From: an uncultured Ruminococcus sp.
GTDB taxonomy: Bacteria > Bacillota > Clostridia > Oscillospirales > Ruminococcaceae
Assembly (NCBI GenBank): GCA_946537565.1
Contig: CAMNFW010000043.1
Span: forward strand, 1-12,268
Length of the DNA stretch: 12,268 bases
Reading direction: 5' to 3'
How positions within the stretch are numbered: position 1 is the stretch's first letter; each line of letters begins with the position of its first letter. The translations under genes and the position numbers were made by a program. This document shows positions 1 through 6,317 of this stretch, one piece after another. A model generated the notes under the pieces. That model made no database searches. It was given only the letters and a program-made list of their open reading frames with translations, and was not told where the DNA came from.

Positions 1-238
1 TTATTTCTGTATTAAGCTCCTCTGTCATTGCGGAAAAATTTTCTGCATCGATAGAGGTCTTGTGCTTGCTGTATATTTTGCTGAGAAAGTATACTGTTAT
101 GGAAAGAAATACTATCGTTGCAAGATATACAAGCAGCACCAGCAATGCTCCGCCCGGCCGCATAAACGCATATCCAACTACCAACGCTGTTGCCAGCGCT
201 ATTATTATCGCTGCTGCCAGTGCGTTTCCATACTTCAT
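1..238 (-). CDS. N-terminal part of an unidentified two-helix membrane protein (cut by window edge)
   Basis: An open frame runs from ATG at 238-236 off the left edge, giving 79 complete codons and no stop. The start has an ideal ribosome site, AGGAGGT at 245-251, 6 nt upstream, and a strong promoter behind it. The protein starts MKYGNALAAAIIIALATA. It has two hydrophobic segments at about residues 4-25 and 31-53 joined by a short MRPGG turn. A basic stretch follows (SKIYSKHK), then a polar region at 60-79 that is probably cytoplasmic. The remainder, which would identify it, lies outside the window. Two N-terminal helices before a soluble domain occur in many clostridial signalling proteins, including GdpP-type phosphodiesterases, but nothing visible here selects one family. 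It is divergent from the two-component operon. That a gene is present is well supported; its function is unknown. Confidence 0.8.
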   Translation of the reverse strand, partial: MKYGNALAAAIIIALATALVVGYAFMRPGGALLVLLVYLATIVFLSITVYFLSKIYSKHKTSIDAENFSAMTEELNTEI

Positions 239-283
239 CTTAAGACCTCCTTTCTCCCGGACATAATTATCCACTATGATTAT

Positions 284-312
284 ATTATAGCAAATATTAA
301 CCAAAAAGTCAA
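284..312 (-). promoter_or_regulatory. Sigma-A promoter for the leftward membrane-protein gene
   Basis: Read on the minus strand, TTGACT (312-307) is followed by exactly 17 bp and a perfect TATAAT (289-284). It lies about 45 bp upstream of the start codon at 238, and no other gene intervenes. Confidence 0.8.
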
Positions 313-382
313 TCTTTAATTTGTGAATGCAATGCAGTTTTTATAAAAATAAAGAAAAAATCCAAAAACTCTTAATATCTTA

Positions 383-411
383 TTCATTTTTTTGTGCTAA
401 AATGTTATAAT
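383..411 (+). promoter_or_regulatory. Extended -10 promoter for the two-component operon
   Basis: TGTTATAAT at 403-411 is a perfect extended -10 element. The hexamer 17 bp upstream (TTCATT, 383-388) is a poor -35, as is common with extended -10 promoters. The predicted start lies about 45 nt before the response-regulator ATG. The 70 bp upstream are very A/T-rich, and no clear operator was seen. Confidence 0.65.
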
Positions 412-461
412 GGTAAATAAGAAAATAGAATTTAATTCTTAATGTTTTAAGGAGGCTGTTT

Positions 462-1139
462 ATGGCACACATTCTTATTGTTGATGACGAAATAAATATC
501 CGCAAGCTCCTGAGAGAATACGCCGAATTTGAAGGCTATGAGGTCACAGAAGCTGAAAACGGCATGGAAGCTGTCAACCTTTGTCACGAAAATGACTACG
601 ACCTTATCATCATGGACGTTATGATGCCCAGACTTGACGGCTATTCCGCCTGCAAGGAAATTCACAAAACTAAAAATATCCCCGTTATCATGCTATCTGC
701 CAGAGGTGAAGAGTATGACAAGCTCTTCGGCTTTGAGATTGGTGTGGACGACTATGTGGTCAAGCCTTTCTCCCCTAAAGAGCTTATGGCAAGAGTTAAA
801 GTCGTCCTCAAAAGAAATAAATCCGCTGCCGAAGCTGTTCAGCCTGATAAGTATGTCTTTGAGGGGCTTGAAGTCGATATCTCCGGCAGAGAGGTCTATG
901 TTAACGGCAAAAAAGCCGCTATGACCCCTAAGGAATACGATCTTCTCTTCTATCTCGTCAAAAATAAAAACATCGCCCTCACCCGTGATCAGCTCCTTGA
1001 AGAGGTCTGGGGCTACGATTTCTTCGGCGATGACAGAACTGTGGATACTCATATAAAAATGCTCCGGAACAGTCTCGGTGAATACAGAAAATTCATCGTG
1101 ACCCTGAGAGGAATGGGATACAAGTTTGAAGCTAATTAA
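462..1139 (+). CDS. OmpR/PhoB-family two-component response regulator
   Basis: A DNA-binding response regulator of 225 aa, the normal length for the family. The receiver domain covers about residues 3-118: acidic pocket D8-D9, phosphoacceptor D52 in IIMDVMMP, the switch serine S79, and K101 in the VVKPFS motif. A short linker leads to a winged-helix output domain at about 130-224, with TPKEYDLLFYL and the recognition helix RTVDTHIKMLRNSLG at 192-206, then the C-terminal hairpin LRGMGYKFE. AAGGAGG at 449-455, 6 nt before the ATG, fixes the start. The kinase gene starts inside its last codons, so the two are translated together and are surely cognate. The stimulus and target genes cannot be read from the sequence; family members usually bind direct repeats about one helical turn apart. 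Confidence 0.95.
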   Translation: MAHILIVDDEINIRKLLREYAEFEGYEVTEAENGMEAVNLCHENDYDLIIMDVMMPRLDGYSACKEIHKTKNIPVIMLSARGEEYDKLFGFEIGVDDYVVKPFSPKELMARVKVVLKRNKSAAEAVQPDKYVFEGLEVDISGREVYVNGKKAAMTPKEYDLLFYLVKNKNIALTRDQLLEEVWGYDFFGDDRTVDTHIKMLRNSLGEYRKFIVTLRGMGYKFEAN

Positions 1140-2586
1140 AAAAATCAGAAGCATCACCGGCAAAATACCGCTGAAATTCAACATATGGATCTATTTCATG
1201 AGCTTTACTATCATCGTTTTCGTTCTGCTGTGGCTGTTCCAGATACTCTTCTTTGAACGCTTCTACAGCAGCACCAAGCTCAACGATGTGGACAAAACCG
1301 CTGCCAGTATCATCTATTCCTATGAAAATGATCCCAGCACCGAATTCAGCTCCAAGCTCACCTCCCTCGCCCTCGCCAATGACCTCTGCATCGAGATCAC
1401 CGACCGCTACGGACGCTCTATCTATTCAAGAGAATATGCCGGCGACTGCCTCATTCACGGCAGGGAAAACAGTACCTTCTCCTTCATCAAAATGATAAAC
1501 GACAATAATAATGAGACCATATGGCGCAAAATTCTCAATAAACGCACCAACAGCTATATGCTGGTCTACGGCTGCGCTCTCGGCACTCCCGATAGAACTG
1601 AGGGCTTTATGCTCATAAATGCCACCCTCGAACCCGTCGGCTCTACCGTTTCTATCATCAAAAAACAGCTGATGTGGATAACTGCCCTTCTCATTATCAT
1701 CGCCTTCTTCATTTCACTGTTCGTGTCAAGGCGCATTTCCAGTCCCATCGACAAAATTACCGAAGGCGCAGAAAGTCTCGCTAAAGGCAATTTCAATACT
1801 AAATTCGACGGCAGAGGTTATCTCGAAGCTAAAAAACTTGCCGATACGCTGACTTACGCCGAAAAGGAGCTTTCAAAAGTCGATACCCTCCAGCGTGACC
1901 TTATCGCTAACGTTTCCCATGACCTGAGAACTCCCCTCACCATGCTTAAGGCTTATGCTGAAATGATCCGTGATCTCTCCGGCGATAACCCCGTAAAACG
2001 TAATGAACACCTTGAAATCATCATCAACGAGACCGACCGCCTTTCTCTTATGGTCAACGATATCCTCGATCTCTCTAAACTCGAAAGCGGCAGACAAAAG
2101 CTCTCGCCCTCTGAGTTTGAGATCACTGCCAAGCTCAATGAGATCATCGGCAGATTCAAGGGTATTTCCGAGAAAATGGGCTATCATATCCACTTCACCC
2201 CGGATTCTGAAAAAACCGTCTGCTGCGATGTGGTCAAGATCGAACAGGTCATCTATAATCTCATTAACAACGCCATTAACTATACCGGCGCTGACAAACA
2301 GGTCTACGTCCGCCAGATCAACCAGCCCGGCGGTGTGCTGATCGAGGTCGAGGACACCGGCGACGGTATCGAAGAGGACAAGATCAAGCTGATCTTCGAT
2401 AAATATTACCGCTCCGAAAACCACAAGCGTGAGGTCGTAGGAACCGGTCTCGGACTTTCCATCGTCAAGGCTGTGCTTAAGCTGCATAACTATGATTTTG
2501 GTGTAAGAAGTGTTCTGGGGAAAGGTTCAGTATTCTGGTTCAGGATAAGCGATCCGCCTGCCGGAAGATCTCCGAAACAGCAGTGA
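1126..2586 (+). CDS. Membrane sensor histidine kinase (HAMP-HisKA-HATPase)
   Basis: The sensor kinase partner of the preceding regulator, 486 aa. Order: TM1 at about 20-43; an extracytoplasmic sensor region at about 44-177 with no motif I recognise; TM2 at about 181-200; HAMP at about 201-253; and HisKA with phosphorylated H265 in NVSHDLRTPLTM. The ATPase domain follows, with N box NLINNAINY (378-386), G1 box DTGDGI (410-415) and G2 box GTGLGL (439-444). All catalytic motifs are intact. The start taken is TTG at 1126, which lets the gene overlap the regulator by 14 nt. The next in-frame ATG falls inside TM1 and would destroy it. The only ribosome-site-like sequence is GAGAGGAA at 1106-1113, rather far away, so initiation probably depends on coupling to the upstream gene. 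The signal sensed is unknown. Confidence 0.93.
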   Translation: MKLIKKIRSITGKIPLKFNIWIYFMSFTIIVFVLLWLFQILFFERFYSSTKLNDVDKTAASIIYSYENDPSTEFSSKLTSLALANDLCIEITDRYGRSIYSREYAGDCLIHGRENSTFSFIKMINDNNNETIWRKILNKRTNSYMLVYGCALGTPDRTEGFMLINATLEPVGSTVSIIKKQLMWITALLIIIAFFISLFVSRRISSPIDKITEGAESLAKGNFNTKFDGRGYLEAKKLADTLTYAEKELSKVDTLQRDLIANVSHDLRTPLTMLKAYAEMIRDLSGDNPVKRNEHLEIIINETDRLSLMVNDILDLSKLESGRQKLSPSEFEITAKLNEIIGRFKGISEKMGYHIHFTPDSEKTVCCDVVKIEQVIYNLINNAINYTGADKQVYVRQINQPGGVLIEVEDTGDGIEEDKIKLIFDKYYRSENHKREVVGTGLGLSIVKAVLKLHNYDFGVRSVLGKGSVFWFRISDPPAGRSPKQQ

Positions 2587-2651
2587 TATTTCTCTGGATT
2601 TTCCTGAAATCGTCACAGGATTTACACATTGATGATGTACAGTTAATTAAT

Positions 2652-2671
2652 TCAGAGGAATCCTTCTCTGA
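2652..2671 (+). other. Hairpin after the kinase gene
   Basis: TCAGAGGA and TTCTCTGA form an 8-bp stem (one G-T pair) with a 4-nt loop ATCC. No T-run follows, so it is not a standard intrinsic terminator. It may protect or process the 3' end of the two-component transcript. Confidence 0.35.
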
Positions 2672-2683
2672 TGATCTTTATGG

Positions 2684-2712
2684 TAATTTAATGTTTACCC
2701 CACATTAAATTA
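2684..2712. promoter_or_regulatory. Perfect 11-bp AT-rich inverted repeat, possible operator
   Basis: TAATTTAATGT (2684-2694) and ACATTAAATTA (2702-2712) are exact inverted copies around the 7-nt centre TTACCCC. The arms are almost all A/T and no T-run follows, so this looks more like a protein-binding palindrome than a terminator. It lies between the kinase stop and the terminator at 2742, more than 90 bp upstream of the Fur-family promoter. No regulator can be assigned. Confidence 0.4.
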
Positions 2713-2741
2713 TATATCCCCAATAATCCCTATATCATGGC

Positions 2742-2776
2742 AGATGAGCTTCCTTGAACGGAGGCTCATTTGTTTT
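2742..2776 (+). terminator. Intrinsic terminator of the two-component operon
   Basis: ATGAGCTTCC (2744-2753) pairs with GGAGGCTCAT (2760-2769) in a 10-bp stem (one G-T) around the loop TTGAAC. It is followed at once by TTTGTTTT. It lies 155 bp after the kinase stop and 29 bp before the next -35, so it insulates the Fur-family gene. Confidence 0.8.
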
Positions 2777-2804
2777 ATGCCGGCTTGTTATCATTAATTA
2801 ACTC

Positions 2805-2833
2805 TTGACAAAGATCAGCTAAAGTGATAAAAT
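2805..2833 (+). promoter_or_regulatory. Sigma-A promoter of the Fur-family gene
   Basis: A perfect TTGACA (2805-2810), a 17-bp spacer and TAAAAT (2828-2833). The predicted transcription start, near 2840, falls at the edge of the Fur box. Confidence 0.85.
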
Positions 2834-2838
2834 AAAAC

Positions 2839-2853
2839 TGACAATCATTATCA
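2839..2853. promoter_or_regulatory. Fur-box operator over the transcription start
   Basis: TGACAATCATTATCA matches the known 7-1-7 Fur box TGATAAT-N-ATTATCA at 13 of 14 defined positions. It fits the PerR box (3 mismatches) and the Zur box (more) less well. It lies just after the -10, where a bound repressor would block initiation. With a Fur-family gene directly downstream, autoregulation by metal is the simple reading. Confidence 0.75.
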
Positions 2854-2872
2854 TTTTGAAAGGCTGCTGTAT

Positions 2873-3319
2873 ATGAAAAAAGACTCAGGTTATAATACTA
2901 AACAAAAAGAAAAGCTCCTCGATTATCTCGTTAAAAATAAAGACAAACATACTAACGTCCAGGAGATCAGCGCTTATTTTGCTTCCGAAGGCACCCACCT
3001 GGGCATTACTACTATCTACCGCCAGCTGGATAAACTCGTCGAAGCCGGCACCGTCAGAAAATATTCCTTCGACGGCAAAACCGGTGCCTGCTATCAGTTC
3101 ATCGACAAGGAAAAAGACTGCCATGAGCATTTCCACCTGAAATGTCTCGTCTGCGGCAAACTGATACACCTGGACTGCGATCATCTCCTGAATCTTAATC
3201 ATCATATCGCTGAGCATCACGGCTTCATCGTTGACCCCTGCCAGACGGTTTTTTACGGCAAATGTGCAGAGTGTTCAGGTCTTAAGCCCCATTCCCATTC
3301 TGACGATTCTGAGGAATAA
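2873..3319 (+). CDS. Fur-family metal-dependent transcriptional repressor
   Basis: A ferric-uptake-regulator family protein of 148 aa, the usual length. The N-terminal winged helix spans about 5-80, with recognition helix GITTIYRQLDKLVEAG (44-59). The C-terminal dimerisation domain has the metal-ligand run CHEHFHLKC (83-91). Two CxxC pairs, C91/C94 and C131/C134, form the typical structural zinc site. The tail is rich in His and acidic residues (HSHSDDSEE) and could add metal binding. The start has AAAGG at 2859-2863, 9 nt upstream. Iron (Fur), zinc (Zur) or peroxide (PerR) specificity cannot be settled from the protein, but the operator in front of it resembles the iron box most. No terminator is visible after it, so transcripts may run on into the membrane-protein gene at 3474. 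Confidence 0.93.
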   Translation: MKKDSGYNTKQKEKLLDYLVKNKDKHTNVQEISAYFASEGTHLGITTIYRQLDKLVEAGTVRKYSFDGKTGACYQFIDKEKDCHEHFHLKCLVCGKLIHLDCDHLLNLNHHIAEHHGFIVDPCQTVFYGKCAECSGLKPHSHSDDSEE

Positions 3320-3404
3320 ACAGCTTCACCTCCTCAGTTTCATTTTCAGTTCCGGCTGTATTTCCCTGAACCGGCGTGTAGATCTTTACATCATCTTCAT
3401 TCAT
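3282..3404 (-). CDS. Possible small acidic protein, 40 codons, antisense to the fur 3' end
   Basis: A minus-strand frame starts at ATG 3404-3402 and stops at TAA 3284-3282. It encodes 40 residues, beginning MNEDDVKIYTPVQG and rich in Asn, Glu, Thr and Gln. There is no membrane segment or signal peptide. It has two supports. GGGGGGTG, close to the ideal ribosome site, lies 6 nt upstream (3411-3418), and a weak promoter lies 38 nt upstream. Its last 38 nt overlap the end of the fur-family gene on the other strand. It belongs to no family I recognise. Its MNE start and acidic Y-x-P content faintly recall the N-terminus of the repeat protein encoded at 4029-5072, but the match is too short to claim homology. 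It may also be chance. Confidence 0.35.
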   Translation of the reverse strand: MNEDDVKIYTPVQGNTAGTENETEEVKLFIPQNRQNGNGA

Positions 3405-3441
3405 CTGTTTCACCCCCCGTTCTTATTTTTTGCATTTATTA

Positions 3442-3470
3442 AAAATATTATTCCTTCCGGAAGGTTACAA
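3442..3470 (-). promoter_or_regulatory. Weak promoter in front of the 40-codon ORF
   Basis: On the minus strand TTGTAA (3470-3465) and TATTTT (3447-3442) are 17 bp apart, each matching consensus at 4 of 6 positions. The spacer contains the palindrome at 3453-3464. The predicted start near 3435 would give a leader of about 30 nt. Confidence 0.35.
3453..3464. promoter_or_regulatory. 12-bp palindrome CCTTCCGGAAGG
   Basis: A perfect palindrome with the TTCCGGAA core also found in the promoters at 7763 and 9643. It lies in the spacer of the weak minus-strand promoter. It also covers the ribosome site (GGAAGG, 3459-3464) of the membrane-protein gene starting at 3474, so it could act on DNA or on RNA. 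Confidence 0.45.
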
Positions 3471-3473
3471 ATT

Positions 3474-3974
3474 ATGAAAATCTTTAAAGCCTTTGGCTAC
3501 ATAGCCGCTGCCGATATCCTTTCACTTTTCATCGGTCTCACTCTTGCTTCCTCTGCAAATCCCCTCGTCAGAATCATTTCAGCTGTCTGCGCCTGTGGCA
3601 TCATGGTTTGTCTCATCGCAAGCCTCGGTCTTAAAACTGCCAGGCAGGACCTGAAAAATCAACGAATTACCGGTGAAAAAACCAGCTTTTCTGAAACCGC
3701 TGCAATGGCTGTCACCGTTTCACTTCCGGCAGCTGTAAGCTGGCTGCTGCTTAAAGTTTCACTGAACGGCGGCTTCGATTTCTACCGCTGGCACAAAATT
3801 ATCAACGGCTATTTTTTGCAGATATTTAACTTTATCAACCCTGACGCTTCATCTGCTGCACTTTCTTCCGGTCAGGTCTGGCTGATGCTGGGGCTTGTAT
3901 TTGTACCGGCGATGGTATTTCTTGTCAGCTATTTTCTTGTATACAAAGGCTTCATCAGTTACGATGAAAATTAA
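3474..3974 (+). CDS. Small four-helix membrane protein, function unknown
   Basis: A 166-aa integral membrane protein starting MKIFKAFGYIAAADILSL. Hydrophobic helices lie at about 7-26, 32-53, 75-96 and 135-158. Between helices 3 and 4 there is a hydrophilic loop with aromatic residues (FDFYRWHKIINGYF). I recognise no family. The open frame extends upstream to 3231, but that part overlaps the fur-family gene and reads as non-protein-like sequence. The ATG at 3474 is preceded by GGAAGG at 3459-3464, 9 nt away, so it is taken as the start. No strong promoter is visible directly in front; it may be read from the fur-family promoter. It ends 18 nt before a bidirectional terminator and faces the repeat-bearing membrane protein gene. 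Confidence 0.75.
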   Translation: MKIFKAFGYIAAADILSLFIGLTLASSANPLVRIISAVCACGIMVCLIASLGLKTARQDLKNQRITGEKTSFSETAAMAVTVSLPAAVSWLLLKVSLNGGFDFYRWHKIINGYFLQIFNFINPDASSAALSSGQVWLMLGLVFVPAMVFLVSYFLVYKGFISYDEN

Positions 3975-3992
3975 TACGTTTAAACAATAAAA

Positions 3993-4030
3993 GTCCGCAC
4001 TTCATTTTTTTGAAATGCGGACATTTTTTT
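3993..4030. terminator. Bidirectional terminator between convergent genes
   Basis: GTCCGCA pairs with TGCGGAC, then one C-A mismatch, then TTCA with TGAA, around a T-rich loop (3993-4022). A run of seven T follows on the plus strand (4024-4030), and a run of A before the stem (3989-3992) serves the minus strand. It therefore ends both the small membrane-protein gene and the leftward operon, whose stop codon lies at the edge of the T-run. Confidence 0.85.
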
Positions 4031-5072
4031 ATGACTTGTTCTTTTTAAAGAAGAGTCCGACCTCTTCGCTGCTGTTCAGCATAAAGAATGCTGCAACTGT
4101 GCATATCAGCGAAACTGCATAAAGTATTATCGCCAGCGGTTTGCTGCCTTCATGCTGCGGTATCATCACTATGCCGGGGAATATCTGAACTATTCCCGAT
4201 AATATGAATATCAGTGATGTCAGGCTCTTGAAAAATCCCACTCCCGTCAGCAGGAGAAGTGCGCTCACTCCCATTGCCATTGCAATGTAAACGGCTGATT
4301 CTTTGATCGCATTGCTCATTCCGCTCATGCCTTCTTTATAGCTCAGACCGAGACTTCCGGAATACAGCAGTAAAAACGCTGCTGCTGCTATAACTCCGAG
4401 TATTCCGATCACAATAACTATCTTAAAGCCTTTTTTAGCCTTTTCCTGACGCTGCTGCTCTTTAAGCTCAAGCATCATGCGAAGACTTTCCTTTGAATCC
4501 TTCTGATCTGACTGGAGCTGTGAGGATACAGCTTTTTTCTTAGCCTCCTGCTTAGCTCTTTCCAGGTCTTCATCAACATAAGTCGGAGTATACTTAGGAA
4601 GCTCCGGCTCTTCGTCAAGAATAGGCGCTTCAATGGGAGCTTCGGGTTCCTTTGGCTTTTCCTCTCTGACCGGCGGCACATAGTTGTCATCGTCAAGCAC
4701 AGGAGCTTCAAGCACCGGCGCAGGAGCCTCTGCACCAAGCTGTGAACGGCGCATATCAATGATCTGCTTCTGCTTTTCCTCCGGCAGACCGTCAAACATC
4801 ACCTTCTGCTCCGGTGTCAGACCGGCAATTATCTCCTCATCAGTCATTATCAGCTTCTGAGGCTGAGGCTTTGCAGTCTGGGTATACGAATCGTCATCGT
4901 CAAGCACTACTGCTGCCACGCCCTGAGGTGCGCCTTTTTTCTCGGTTGTAGGCGGTACATAGTTGTCATCGTCAAGTATTGCCGCTGCCACACCCTGGGG
5001 CGCTCCTTTTTTAGGAGCAGGAGCAGTATACTCTATATCATCAAGTATCGGATTATTGTTTTCTTCGTTCAT
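4029..5072 (-). CDS. Acidic repeat protein with C-terminal membrane domain, function unknown
   Basis: 347 aa with two distinct halves. The N-terminal half (1-210) is hydrophilic and likely disordered, with no signal peptide, so it is expected in the cytoplasm. It carries five copies of an acidic motif like LDDDNYVPP, starting near residues 10, 33, 57, 126 and 152. Two copies sit in a 24-residue tandem repeat with KKGAPQGVAA. A conserved-looking segment at 76-112 (TDEEIIAGLTPEQKVMFDGL) and a charged, probably coiled-coil stretch (168-214) follow. The C-terminal part has four helices at about 218-238, 258-279, 284-305 and 312-333 and a short charged tail. Its ribosome site AGGTG overlaps the upstream stop codon and only 4 nt separate the genes, so it is translated with the dockerin protein. 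It could be a scaffold or anchoring membrane protein; that is inference. Confidence 0.85.
   Translation of the reverse strand: MNEENNNPILDDIEYTAPAPKKGAPQGVAAAILDDDNYVPPTTEKKGAPQGVAAVVLDDDDSYTQTAKPQPQKLIMTDEEIIAGLTPEQKVMFDGLPEEKQKQIIDMRRSQLGAEAPAPVLEAPVLDDDNYVPPVREEKPKEPEAPIEAPILDEEPELPKYTPTYVDEDLERAKQEAKKKAVSSQLQSDQKDSKESLRMMLELKEQQRQEKAKKGFKIVIVIGILGVIAAAAFLLLYSGSLGLSYKEGMSGMSNAIKESAVYIAMAMGVSALLLLTGVGFFKSLTSLIFILSGIVQIFPGIVMIPQHEGSKPLAIILYAVSLICTVAAFFMLNSSEEVGLFFKKNKS
4869..5012 (-). repeat. Two 72-nt tandem coding repeats plus a dispersed 26-bp repeat
   Basis: Codons 21-44 and 45-68 of the membrane protein are tandem copies (KKGAPQGVAA followed by LDDD), diverged more in the second half. 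A 26-bp stretch at 4951-4976 recurs at 4672-4697 with a single mismatch, encoding LDDDNYVPP again. Such near-identical repeats are prone to expansion or loss. Confidence 0.7.
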
Positions 5073-5076
5073 TTCT

Positions 5077-6264
5077 TCACCTGCTTATATTCTGGATAAA
5101 TTCAGTTATACCGCCCTTTCCGCCGGTTGACAGGAACGAGTAGTACATGAGTATATATGAAGCATCAGAGGCATCTATAAAACCGCTGCCGTCCACATCA
5201 GCTGCTGTGAACTGTGCCTGAGTGAACGTGCTTCCGCCGTTTGTGGACAAAGATGCGTACTCCGCAAGTACATCGCTGGCATCTGAAGCATCCACCGCAC
5301 CGCTGGCATTTACATCTCCTATGGCATAGACCGGCTGCACATATGATGTCTCCGCAATCGGATAGCGGGCATAAAAATCTGACGAATCATAATCTGCATA
5401 AAGAGGAGAACCGGCAGTATGCTCCCATTCAAGAGAATGATAGTTGTTGTAAGCAAGATCATCAAAATCGCTGAGTCCTCTCAGAAAGAAGAGAGGTTCG
5501 TCTGAACGCACTGATGAATCCCACGTTGCATCAAGAAAGTAGTATTTTCCGTCAAGCTCTGCAATATTCCAGGCATGAGTTCCGCCGTTTCCGGTTCCTG
5601 GAATAATACGGCATGATACACCCATTGTGGTTAGCAGCCTGTATATCAGCTGGGCAAATCCCTGACAGACTGCATCTTTATTGACCGCCGCACCATATGC
5701 TGAGAATATCAGTCTTGACGAGAGATCCTCTGAATAAGATATATTGTACACAGCATAGTTATAGACCCGGCGGATTATCTCATAATTGCTTTTGCCTTTG
5801 AGGTCAAGCTCATCTATCAGCCGTTCGATCTCAGCATCAAGCTCTGCTTCCTGCTGGGCGGTGGTGTTATAGGTTACAGTAAAATTTATCCTGTATCCAC
5901 GCACTCCGTTCTCGGTGTAGCCGGAAGAGGAATAGCCGTAGGATTCAAGGCTCCAGCGCAGATAATCGCCCTCTTTCGGGTCACCGGTCTCAGCGAACGA
6001 GCCTGTGATTATGGCTTCGATATCCGCTTTGCTCCTGACAAGTCCTGATTCAAGATCGACGCTGAAATTCTCCTGCCGCTGCTTCATTTTTTCTCTCATA
6101 TCATCGGCAGCTGCGGACAGTGTATCAGCCGCAGTCTTTTCGCCGGTGACGGAGATAACATCAGCACTGACCTGTGCAAAGGCTGTCGGAACCCCTGCGG
6201 CAAACAGCATCAGCACTGATGCTGCTGTTCCGGCAATGATCTTTTTGATCCTTAAAAAGTTCAT
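5077..6264 (-). CDS. Secreted transglutaminase-like protein with type I dockerin (cellulosomal)
   Basis: 395 aa. A Sec signal peptide covers 1-30 (basic MNFLRIKK, hydrophobic core, end at AFA). After a helical linker, a transglutaminase/protease-like fold lies at about 155-260 with a complete Cys-His-Asp triad: C200 in KDAVCQGFAQ, H230 in GGTHAWN, D245 in YYFLDATWD. The C-terminus (316-381) is a type I dockerin with two calcium loops (D317-N319-S321-D325-D328 and D357-D359-S361-D365-D368), each followed by a helix. The dockerin should bind a cohesin, placing the protein on a cell-surface scaffoldin complex. The enzymatic target is unknown; such domains may cleave or cross-link proteins, or be structural. 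ATG 6264 is the start because AAGGAGG (6272-6278) lies 7 nt upstream; the in-frame TTG at 6285 would put that site inside the gene. It is first in the coupled pair with the repeat membrane protein. Confidence 0.93.
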   Translation of the reverse strand: MNFLRIKKIIAGTAASVLMLFAAGVPTAFAQVSADVISVTGEKTAADTLSAAADDMREKMKQRQENFSVDLESGLVRSKADIEAIITGSFAETGDPKEGDYLRWSLESYGYSSSGYTENGVRGYRINFTVTYNTTAQQEAELDAEIERLIDELDLKGKSNYEIIRRVYNYAVYNISYSEDLSSRLIFSAYGAAVNKDAVCQGFAQLIYRLLTTMGVSCRIIPGTGNGGTHAWNIAELDGKYYFLDATWDSSVRSDEPLFFLRGLSDFDDLAYNNYHSLEWEHTAGSPLYADYDSSDFYARYPIAETSYVQPVYAIGDVNASGAVDASDASDVLAEYASLSTNGGSTFTQAQFTAADVDGSGFIDASDASYILMYYSFLSTGGKGGITEFIQNISR

Positions 6265-6289
6265 GCTTCTCCCTCCTTTTTCCAAGGCA

Positions 6290-6306
6290 CTCAGTTTTTC
6301 ACTGAG
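6290..6306 (-). other. Hairpin between purA and the dockerin gene
   Basis: CTCAGT and ACTGAG form a 6-bp stem with loop GAAAA (minus strand) in the 53-nt gap. No T-run follows, so it is unlikely to terminate fully. Purine transcripts may continue into the dockerin gene, for which no separate promoter was seen in the gap. Confidence 0.4.
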
Positions 6307-6317
6307 GGAAGAGACAA

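Noticed and set aside
693..1184. Long open frame on the minus strand opposite the response regulator
   Set aside because: It is the antisense shadow of a clearly conserved gene; it has no ribosome site and a non-protein-like composition.
1873..2487. 204-codon open frame opposite the histidine kinase
   Set aside because: It mirrors the kinase HisKA/HATPase codons, with no start context and no family features.
3231..3473. Upstream extension of the membrane-protein frame into the fur-family gene
   Set aside because: It overlaps fur-family coding sequence in another frame, and the ATG at 3474 has its own ribosome site.
6265..6285. TTG start 7 codons upstream for the dockerin protein
   Set aside because: It would place the AAGGAGG ribosome site inside the gene; ATG 6264 is ideally spaced and begins a normal signal peptide.
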